From Micrococcales bacterium (GTDB lineage Bacteria; Actinomycetota; Actinomycetes; S36-B12; UBA10799): DNA of 6,633 nt. The stretch's first letter is position 1. Every line of letters starts with the position of its first letter. The translations under genes and the position numbers were made by a program. Location of the stretch: positions 1-6,633 of the forward strand of contig JAHEXM010000033.1 of the NCBI GenBank assembly GCA_023252115.1, read 5' to 3'. Shown here piece by piece: positions 1 to 6,633 of the stretch. Under the pieces are notes generated by a model, which saw only the letters and a program-made list of their open reading frames with translations, did no database searches and was not told where the DNA came from.

Positions 1-1673
1 AGCGCGAACTTGAAGACGCCTTCCCCTATGTCGAAACTCCTGATCAGTTGGCTTGTATCGACGAAGTTAAAGGCGACATGGAAAAGTCGATCCCGATGGA
101 TCGCATCATCTGCGGAGACGTTGGCTACGGCAAAACCGAGATTGCTGTGCGTGCTGCATTCAAGGCAGTGCAAGACGGTTCTCAAGTCGCCGTCCTGGTG
201 CCGACGACCCTTCTGGTACGTCAGCATCAACAAACATTTGCTGACCGATTCGCGCCGTTTCCAATCAACGTTGTTGCTTTGTCCAGGTTCCAATCTGATG
301 CGCAATCGAAAGCTGCACTCGAAGGGATCCACGACGGAACGGTCGATGTGGTTATCGCGACACATCGTTTGTTGTCGCCGAAAACTCGATTCAGGAACCT
401 TGGTTTGGTAGTTGTCGACGAGGAACAGAGATTCGGTGTTGAGCACAAGGAACACCTAAAAGCGCTGCGTACCAATGTTGATGTACTCACGATGTCTGCC
501 ACCCCGATTCCGCGAACACTCGAGATGGCGGTGACCGGAATTCGCGAGATGTCGACAATCCAAACGCCGCCAGAGCAACGTCTACCTGTCCTGACATTTG
601 TTGGGCCGTACGACGACAAACAGATCACGGCGGCGATCCGACGTGAACTTCTGCGTGACGGTCAAGTGTTCTTTGTGCACAATCGCGTTGCATCGATCGA
701 CCGGACAGCCACCAAGATTGCCGAACTCGTGCCGGAGGCGCGCGTTGCCGTGGCACACGGACAGATGAGTGAACGCGACCTTGAGCAAGTGATCGTCGAT
801 TTCTGGGAACGTCGAGTTGACGTCCTGGTCTGCACCACGATCGTCGAGAACGGCCTCGATATTCCCAATGCGAATACGCTGATTGTTGACCGCGCTGATA
901 TGAACGGACTAAGTCAACTCCATCAATTGCGCGGTCGAGTTGGTCGAGGTCGGGAACGCGCGTATGCGTACTTTATGTACCCAGCCGAGAAGCCGTTAAC
1001 TGAAACGGCCCACCAGAGGCTTGCCACCATTGCTCAACACACGGACTTGGGTTCGGGGATGGCTGTAGCCATGAAGGACCTTGAGATACGTGGCGCGGGA
1101 AACCTGCTTGGCGGGGAACAGTCAGGACACATTGCCGAGGTTGGCTTTGACCTCTACGTCAGATTGGTTGGCGAAGCGTTGTCCGAGATCAAGGGCGAGG
1201 ACACCTCGGGCAATTTCGAAGTCAAGATTGAGCTGCCTGTTGACGCACACCTGCCGGTCGAATATGTCCCAGATGAACGGTTGCGGCTAGCTGCCTATAA
1301 AGAAATCGCGTCTGCGACGACAGATGAGCAGGTTCAGGCCGCAGTTGAGGAACTGATTGACCGATTCGGGCCTTTGCCCGACGCCGTCGTGACGCTTATC
1401 GAGGTGGCCAAGTTGCGCACTGCGGCCCGTGCTGTCGGTGTGACCGAGGTGGTATCTGCTGGTACCAAGGTCCGATTTGCCCCGGTCGAGTTGGCGGAAT
1501 CTCGGGCACTTCGGCTTACTCGGTTGTTCCCAGGGAGCCTTGTGAAGCCTGCCACCCGTACGATCCTGGTGCCGCGTCCAATGACGGCGAAGGTCGGTGG
1601 TCAGCCGCTCGCAAACCGAGAGCTGCTCGCCTGGGCCCGAGACCTGATTGACTCGGTGTTGTCCGAGCGCTAA
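1..1673 (+). CDS. mfd: Transcription-repair coupling factor Mfd, C-terminal part (5' end outside window)
   Basis: Mfd is a cytoplasmic ATP-dependent DNA translocase that pushes stalled RNA polymerase off DNA and recruits UvrA for strand-specific repair. The frame is open from base 3 and gives 556 codons to TAA. Family members are about 1150-1200 residues, so the UvrB-like and RNA-polymerase-binding domains lie upstream of the window. Visible residues, counted from the codon at base 3: the pre-helicase stretch FPYVETPDQ; Walker A GDVGYGKT at 38-45 (bases 114-137); DEEQ at 139-142 (bases 417-428); SAT at 165-167; [11 protein letters not shown] at 278-288; and QLRGRVGR at 308-315. These are the superfamily 2 helicase motifs. 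The [13 protein letters not shown] stretch from 364 belongs to the translocation (TRG) region. From about 408 ([10 protein letters not shown]) the C-terminal TRCF domain (D7) follows. No motif is broken. A SurA-like lipoprotein gene starts 22 bases downstream. I am very sure of the identity; the upstream start is unseen. Confidence 0.97.
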   Translation, partial: RELEDAFPYVETPDQLACIDEVKGDMEKSIPMDRIICGDVGYGKTEIAVRAAFKAVQDGSQVAVLVPTTLLVRQHQQTFADRFAPFPINVVALSRFQSDAQSKAALEGIHDGTVDVVIATHRLLSPKTRFRNLGLVVVDEEQRFGVEHKEHLKALRTNVDVLTMSATPIPRTLEMAVTGIREMSTIQTPPEQRLPVLTFVGPYDDKQITAAIRRELLRDGQVFFVHNRVASIDRTATKIAELVPEARVAVAHGQMSERDLEQVIVDFWERRVDVLVCTTIVENGLDIPNANTLIVDRADMNGLSQLHQLRGRVGRGRERAYAYFMYPAEKPLTETAHQRLATIAQHTDLGSGMAVAMKDLEIRGAGNLLGGEQSGHIAEVGFDLYVRLVGEALSEIKGEDTSGNFEVKIELPVDAHLPVEYVPDERLRLAAYKEIASATTDEQVQAAVEELIDRFGPLPDAVVTLIEVAKLRTAARAVGVTEVVSAGTKVRFAPVELAESRALRLTRLFPGSLVKPATRTILVPRPMTAKVGGQPLANRELLAWARDLIDSVLSER

Positions 1674-1684
1674 GTCCGATCCCC

Positions 1685-1691
1685 AAGGGGG
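1685..1691 (+). promoter_or_regulatory. Ribosome binding site that sets the GTG start of the SurA-like gene
   Basis: The purine-rich AAGGGGG lies four bases before GTG at 1696. This is why I choose that start rather than the in-frame ATG at 1648, which lies inside mfd and has no such site. Confidence 0.7.
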
Positions 1692-1695
1692 CGCA

Positions 1696-2475
1696 GTGAG
1701 CCGTTTCATCTCTGGTCGTGGGACCCGTTCTGTGCGGGCTAAGCGTGCCGCGCTCGCCATCGCGGGCCTCGTGATGATTGGTGCAGTGGCAGCCGGATGT
1801 GGACCCGACCTGGCTGGCTCCGCCGCAACGATCGGTAGCGACCGAATCACTGACGAGGCGCTCACCACTCAAGTTGATGCGGTTACCACCGGCTTGAACA
1901 TCGATGAGTCCCCCAAGGTCTCGGCCGCGATTTTGCAGCGGATGCTGACAACCCAGCTTGTCGCCCAACTTGCCGCACGCAACAACGTGACTGTCACGCA
2001 AGGTGAAATCGACACATTTATTTCCGCCCAAGTTCAGCAAGCCGGTGGGCAAAAGCAATTTGAGACCCAAGTCTTGCAATCAGGTATCGCCCAAAGCGAT
2101 ATCCAGAATGCGGTGAAAACGACTTTGCTTGTTCAGAAATTGGGGCCAGTACTCGCTCCTGGTAAGTCCGAACAAGAACAGCAGACGGCGACGGCGGTGG
2201 CGGCAGTCAAATTGGCACAAGAACTTAACGTCAGCGTTAGTCCACGCTTTGGGACGTGGCAGGCAGCGCGACTGCAGGTCGGACCTCCGCCCGATGATTT
2301 GTCGGCAACACCGCCGCTTTCCGGTGGCCTTGCTCCCCTCGGTCAAAACCCAGGCCAAGGTCAGGACCCGAACCAGGCACCGCAAGACCAAGGTGGCCAG
2401 GGTCAGGACCCGAACCAGGCTCCGCAGAGCCAAGGTGGCCAGGGCCAGAATCCGAACCAAGCACCGACTCAGTAA
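1696..2475 (+). CDS. Exported lipoprotein with SurA-like N-terminal chaperone domain
   Basis: This is a predicted secreted lipoprotein of 259 residues, anchored on the outer face of the membrane. The GTG start gives a basic N-terminus, a hydrophobic stretch at about 18-33, and a lipobox AAGC with the acylated Cys at 35. The AATIGSDRITDEAL segment at 43-56 and the helical part that follows (QRMLTTQLVAQLAARNNV at 81-98, TQGEID at 101-106) match the SurA N-terminal fold, which binds unfolded polypeptides in extracytoplasmic chaperones. The stretch VSVSPRFGTW at 179-188 is typical of the actinobacterial members of this family. No parvulin (prolyl isomerase) domain is present, so a folding-helper role is inferred without catalytic activity. 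From about 217 the tail is a Gly/Gln/Pro/Asn repeat. The gene lies between mfd and mazG with very short gaps, suggesting co-transcription. The family call is good; the client proteins are unknown. Confidence 0.85.
   Translation: MSRFISGRGTRSVRAKRAALAIAGLVMIGAVAAGCGPDLAGSAATIGSDRITDEALTTQVDAVTTGLNIDESPKVSAAILQRMLTTQLVAQLAARNNVTVTQGEIDTFISAQVQQAGGQKQFETQVLQSGIAQSDIQNAVKTTLLVQKLGPVLAPGKSEQEQQTATAVAAVKLAQELNVSVSPRFGTWQAARLQVGPPPDDLSATPPLSGGLAPLGQNPGQGQDPNQAPQDQGGQGQDPNQAPQSQGGQGQNPNQAPTQ
2359..2472 (+). repeat. 42-base tandem repeat coding a Gln/Pro-rich lipoprotein tail
   Basis: There are two full 42-base units (2359-2400 and 2401-2442) and a third, divergent partial unit (2443-2472) that ends at the stop codon. 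By eye the two full units differ at four positions. Each encodes GQDPNQAPQ followed by DQGGQ or SQGGQ; the last gives GQNPNQAPTQ. A degenerate start (GQNPGQ) lies just before, at 2341-2358. The period is a multiple of three, so copy-number change would keep the frame. Confidence 0.9.
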
Positions 2476-2477
2476 CC

Positions 2478-3167
2478 GTGTCTGCCGCAGAGGGCCACCA
2501 GTTCCTGGAACTCGTCGCGGTGATGGATCGACTTCGATCACCCGGTGGTTGTCCGTGGGACGCAGAACAAACGCACGCGTCTCTGGTGCAATACCTCGTC
2601 GAGGAAACTTACGAAACTGTTGAAGTGATCGATGCCGAGGATCGTGAAGGGCTGCTCGAAGAACTGGGGGACCTTCTGTTGCAAGTCGTGTTTCATTCGC
2701 GTATTGCCGCTGAACATCCCACCCAACCCTGGAATATTGACGATGTCGCCGACGGGATCACTACCAAGTTGATCGCTCGTCACCCACACGTGTTTGGTGA
2801 CGAACAGGCGCCAGACGCGGCCTCGGTCGAACAGGCCTGGCAAGACCGCAAAGCGGTAGAGAAGGGTCGAACATCGGCGATCGACGGTGTTCCGACGGCG
2901 ATGCCAGCTCTCGTCCAGGCAGCGAAACTTATGCGAAGAGTCGCGAGAGCTGGCCGGTACGTTGCGCCGGCCGGTGAGACCGAGCTTGAGCTTGCCCGGG
3001 CGACGGTTGGCGAGGGCGAGGTTGAACAGAGGCGAAAGGCACTCGGCACCGCATTGATGGCATTGGTTGCGGTGGCCGAAGAAGCTGGCATCGACGCCGA
3101 CGAAGCATTGCGATCAGCGGTCAGTCAATATCGGGTAAAGATCCAGGAATCCGAGGGCCTTTCCTGA
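2478..3167 (+). CDS. mazG: MazG-type nucleoside triphosphate pyrophosphohydrolase
   Basis: MazG hydrolyses NTPs and dNTPs to the monophosphate plus pyrophosphate in the cytoplasm, limiting aberrant nucleotides. The 229-residue product begins at GTG two bases after the lipoprotein stop. No convincing Shine-Dalgarno is present, so translation is probably coupled to the upstream gene. This start leaves a short lead before MDRLRSPGGCPWDAEQT (from 16), as in E. coli MazG. The metal-binding pattern EExxE (E42, E43, E46) and ExxD (E62, D65) is intact, followed by ARHPHVFG at 100-107 and the linker motif GVPTAMPAL at 137-145. The second half still has the MazG-like end (EALRSAVSQYRVKIQ at 209-223) but lacks an acidic ExxD: the matching place reads KALGT at 187-191. 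E. coli MazG is about 263 residues with two MazG domains, so here only the first looks able to bind metal. Confidence 0.95.
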   Translation: MSAAEGHQFLELVAVMDRLRSPGGCPWDAEQTHASLVQYLVEETYETVEVIDAEDREGLLEELGDLLLQVVFHSRIAAEHPTQPWNIDDVADGITTKLIARHPHVFGDEQAPDAASVEQAWQDRKAVEKGRTSAIDGVPTAMPALVQAAKLMRRVARAGRYVAPAGETELELARATVGEGEVEQRRKALGTALMALVAVAEEAGIDADEALRSAVSQYRVKIQESEGLS

Positions 3168-3197
3168 CGATTCCGCGCAGGCATGTGATCCTTAGCT

Positions 3198-4712
3198 GTG
3201 GCGGATTTTTGGACCCGGCGGGCCTTCTTGGCTGCAACCGCAGTTACCGGTGTCGCAGGCGTCGCCGGTTGCGCCACATCGTCGAATGCTGGCTCATCGT
3301 CTGCCAGCTCGACCGGTTACCAGCCGACAAATAAATGGCACATCCCGTCCAAGCAGTTGGCCAAAGCCTCACTGATCGATGCCTACGCCGGTTCGACAAG
3401 TGTTTTGCCGGGCCAGCCTGTCTCCTTATATGTTTCAAGTGCTGCCGACTCTTGGACGCTCGACGTGTACCGGATCGGCAACTACGCCGGACTTGGCGGA
3501 GCGAAAATTGCAAGCGCGGGGCCCTTTCCCGGCAAGCAGCAGGGGCCACCAAAGCAAGACAGCAAGACGCGAGCGATGAGTGCGCCGTGGGCCGTCAGTA
3601 CTCAACTCGACACGGCCGGATGGCCGGAAGGCCTTTACCTATTGCGGGTGAATGCGAAGGGACTTAGTCGGCATGTACCGCTAATCGTTCGGTCGACGAG
3701 CGCGGTCGGAAAGGTCGCATACGTCGGTGCTGCAGCAACTTGGCAGGCGTACAACATTTGGGGTGGGCGCAGCCTTTACGGCAACGAACAGGTGAACTTC
3801 GCAGAGCGCTCGTACGCGGTGAGTTTCGATAGGCCATATGACGACAAGGGAATCGGACTACTGCACGCCTTTGAAGTACCACTGGCGCGCGTTGCCGACG
3901 AGTCGGCTGTACCGCTTGCCTGGTTTGCCAACACGGACATCGATCAACACCCTGAGTTACTCAATGGCGCAATTGCCGTCGTTTCGCCTGGCCATGACGA
4001 GTACTGGAGTGTTCCGCATCGCGATGCAATGACAAAGGCTCGGGACGCTGGTGCGAACCTGACGTTCTTTGGTGCGAACGGCAGCTACTGGCGCGTTCGT
4101 GCAAGCGACACCGCAACAGGACCAGGGCGGCTAATCACGTGCTACAAATCCGCCGCCCTTGATCCGGTACAAGGGCCGAGCACCACAGCTCGGTGGCGTG
4201 ACAAGCCCGATCCACGTCCCGAAAATGAAATGATCGGCCAGATGTACGACGCGTACCCGGTGCAGGGTCCTTTGACGATCCGTGATCCAGACTTCTTTCT
4301 TTTCGCTGGCACCGGTGTAAGCCAGGGCAGTCAGCTCGATGGACTACTCGGGCCGGAAACCGACCGTTACTACCCAAATGCTGATGCTCAGCACCCGACC
4401 CAACTTCCGGCCCTTTCAGATGTCACTTGCAATGGCAAGAAGTCATGGTCAACCGCCAGCTATTACACGACACCGTCAGGGTCTGGGGTTTTCGCGACAG
4501 GGACTATGGCGTGGACGAGAGCGCTTCCGCGTCCAATCCTGATACCCGGTGCCACTCATGCCACTGTCAGGTTCACCCATGCAGTGACGCTCAATACTTT
4601 TGCAGCACTTGCTTCGGGTCCGCTCGGAAAATCTCATCCTGCTAAAGACGATGCCGGTTCAGCCTCGTTGCCTAACCACAACACCAGCGGCGCAGCTGCC
4701 GACAGTGACTGA
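3198..4712 (+). CDS. Tat-exported lipoprotein, N,N-dimethylformamidase beta-subunit-like family
   Basis: This is a predicted extracytoplasmic lipoprotein of 504 residues. GTG at 3198 is the first possible start after an in-frame stop at 3186; the ribosome site is weak. TRRAFL at 6-11 is a twin-arginine signal and VAGC puts the lipidated Cys at 25, so the protein is probably folded, perhaps with a metal, before export. A Ser-rich linker follows. An N-terminal beta-sandwich-like part at about 66-165 contains DVYRIGNYAGLGG and GWPEGLYLLRV. The family core at about 171-475 contains TWQAYNIWGGRSLY (181-194), DRPY (211-214), PGHDEYWS (264-271), FFGANGSYW (290-298) and TARWRDKPDPRPE (330-342). H266, E268 and N294 keep the spacing I recall for active-site residues of Paracoccus dimethylformamidase, and Y147 and Y185 may be its iron-binding tyrosines. 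No small subunit gene is seen, so activity on dimethylformamide is not implied. The last ~25 residues are low complexity. The family call is firm; substrate and role are unknown. Confidence 0.85.
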   Translation: MADFWTRRAFLAATAVTGVAGVAGCATSSNAGSSSASSTGYQPTNKWHIPSKQLAKASLIDAYAGSTSVLPGQPVSLYVSSAADSWTLDVYRIGNYAGLGGAKIASAGPFPGKQQGPPKQDSKTRAMSAPWAVSTQLDTAGWPEGLYLLRVNAKGLSRHVPLIVRSTSAVGKVAYVGAAATWQAYNIWGGRSLYGNEQVNFAERSYAVSFDRPYDDKGIGLLHAFEVPLARVADESAVPLAWFANTDIDQHPELLNGAIAVVSPGHDEYWSVPHRDAMTKARDAGANLTFFGANGSYWRVRASDTATGPGRLITCYKSAALDPVQGPSTTARWRDKPDPRPENEMIGQMYDAYPVQGPLTIRDPDFFLFAGTGVSQGSQLDGLLGPETDRYYPNADAQHPTQLPALSDVTCNGKKSWSTASYYTTPSGSGVFATGTMAWTRALPRPILIPGATHATVRFTHAVTLNTFAALASGPLGKSHPAKDDAGSASLPNHNTSGAAADSD

Positions 4713-6075
<1,363 letters not shown>

Positions 6076-6088
6076 GCGACCCTTAGAC

Positions 6089-6550
6089 ATGCTCGGATTC
6101 AGCTCGGACACCGAAGAAAAGGGCGCGCGGCGTTCCTTTGTGTCCGGCCGCAATGCTGTCTTGATCTTGTTGGCAGTGACGGCTGTGCTGATGTTGGCCC
6201 TGCCGGCGCGCGAATATCTGCGGCAACGCGGCGAGATCCATGCGGCGGCGATCACCGCCCAAGAAGAAGAGCGCAAAGTCGATAGCTTGCAGAAGCAACT
6301 CGGTCAGTGGCAAAACCCTGACTATGTGCGCGAGCAGGCCCGCCGTCGTCTGCACTACGTTCTGCCCGGCGAAGTCGGTTACGTCGTCCTAGGTGCCAAC
6401 GACGCCCCGCCTGACATCAACAACTCGCAGCCAGACAAGCCGGTGGAACAGGCACCTTGGTACGCCCAGTTGTGGAACAGCGTGCAAACTGCTGACCATG
6501 ACGATTCAGGTACCAATCATCCGGCGGCACCTGCACGTTCGTCGCACTGA
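6089..6550 (+). CDS. FtsB/DivIC-family septum formation initiator protein
   Basis: This is a small bitopic membrane protein of the divisome. FtsB/DivIC partners join FtsL and FtsQ/DivIB to control septal peptidoglycan synthesis. I choose ATG at 6089, which gives 153 residues and a 13-base gap after eno. An in-frame start at 6008 would lie 68 bases inside eno and add a non-family sequence. The Shine-Dalgarno is weak (GAGCGA at 6074-6079). The cytoplasmic N-terminus of about 22 residues is charged. A single membrane span covers about 23-38, and a coiled coil rich in Gln and Glu covers about 43-73. Then comes the family hallmark NPDYVREQARRRLHYVLPGE at 76-95. The last ~50 residues are Pro-, Asp- and His-containing and probably disordered. 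Position right after eno and before a DUF501 gene matches the M. tuberculosis Rv1023-Rv1024-Rv1025 order. I am confident of the family, less so of the exact paralogue name. Confidence 0.92.
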   Translation: MLGFSSDTEEKGARRSFVSGRNAVLILLAVTAVLMLALPAREYLRQRGEIHAAAITAQEEERKVDSLQKQLGQWQNPDYVREQARRRLHYVLPGEVGYVVLGANDAPPDINNSQPDKPVEQAPWYAQLWNSVQTADHDDSGTNHPAAPARSSH

Positions 6551-6574
6551 CAATTGCCGCGGTTAGTAGTCCAG

Positions 6575-6633
6575 ATGAGCGTAAGTGACGTCGATCGCGA
6601 GTCAGTTGCTCAACAACTTGGGCGTGACCCTCG
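6575..6633 (+). CDS. DUF501-family protein, first 19 codons (cut by window end)
   Basis: ATG at 6575 opens a frame that stays open to the window edge. It begins MSVSDVDRESVAQQLGRDP and closely resembles the start of actinobacterial DUF501 proteins, whose N-terminus carries a D-x-x-x-V-x-x-Q-L-G-R motif. The gene lies 24 bases after the FtsB-like gene, and the expected neighbour in the eno–divIC cluster of actinobacteria is exactly this family (usually followed by an exopolyphosphatase gene). The function of DUF501 is not known. The Shine-Dalgarno is not obvious. The call rests on 19 residues plus gene order. Confidence 0.8.
   Translation, partial: MSVSDVDRESVAQQLGRDP

Noticed and set aside
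1..113. Mfd lacking its N-terminal half considered as a split or truncated gene
   Set aside because: The frame is already open at the first bases and matches internal Mfd sequence, so the missing part is simply outside the window.
1648..1695. Upstream ATG as start of the SurA-like lipoprotein
   Set aside because: It lies inside mfd, adds 16 residues unlike a signal peptide start, and has no ribosome site, whereas GTG at 1696 has AAGGGGG in front.
1287..1868. 193-codon open frame on the minus strand across the end of mfd and the start of the lipoprotein gene
   Set aside because: It lies antisense to two well-supported genes, resembles no family I know, and has the mixed Arg/Ser/Pro composition of a shadow frame.
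2359..2472. Repeat units considered as a CRISPR array or mobile-element trace
   Set aside because: Units are directly adjacent with no spacers, stay in one reading frame, and encode a low-complexity protein tail.

Overview
The window looks like a chromosomal housekeeping segment of an actinobacterium (Actinomycetota). The clues are the gene order mfd – SurA-N-like lipoprotein – mazG – (exported protein) – eno – FtsB/DivIC-like – DUF501, several GTG starts, and protein sequences close to those of mycobacteria and streptomycetes. By eye the GC content is moderate (roughly mid-50s percent, not computed), which is low for that phylum. I cannot name a genus. All genes are on the + strand, packed with gaps of 2 to 85 bases. 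There is no gene-free stretch over 300 bases, and I see no tRNA, rRNA, insertion sequence, CRISPR array or prophage signal.

Bases 1-3167 hold three closely spaced genes. The first is the C-terminal half of the transcription-repair coupling factor Mfd, cut by the window edge. After 22 bases comes a lipoprotein with a SurA-like N-terminal chaperone domain and a Gln/Pro-rich repeat tail. Two bases later mazG begins, encoding a nucleoside triphosphate pyrophosphohydrolase. Mfd (repair at stalled RNA polymerase) and MazG (removal of unwanted NTPs) are both genome or nucleotide-pool maintenance functions. The lipoprotein would act outside the membrane.

Bases 3198-4712 hold the least ordinary gene: a 504-residue predicted Tat-exported lipoprotein of the N,N-dimethylformamidase beta-subunit-like family. 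It sits between mazG and eno, where M. tuberculosis has the lipoprotein gene lpqU and streptomycetes have, nearby, a lytic-transglycosylase-type protein. It appears to keep the residues of an unusual Tyr/Tyr/Glu iron site, but no small dimethylformamidase subunit is visible. Its substrate is unknown.

An 85-base gap with a possible promoter and a good ribosome binding site precedes eno (glycolytic enolase, complete and with all catalytic residues). Eno is followed after 13 bases by a FtsB/DivIC-type division protein, and then by the first 19 codons of a DUF501 gene that runs off the window. This eno–divIC–DUF501 order is a well-known actinobacterial cluster. No wholly new multi-gene system is evident. 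The dimethylformamidase-like lipoprotein is the one item that merits real follow-up.
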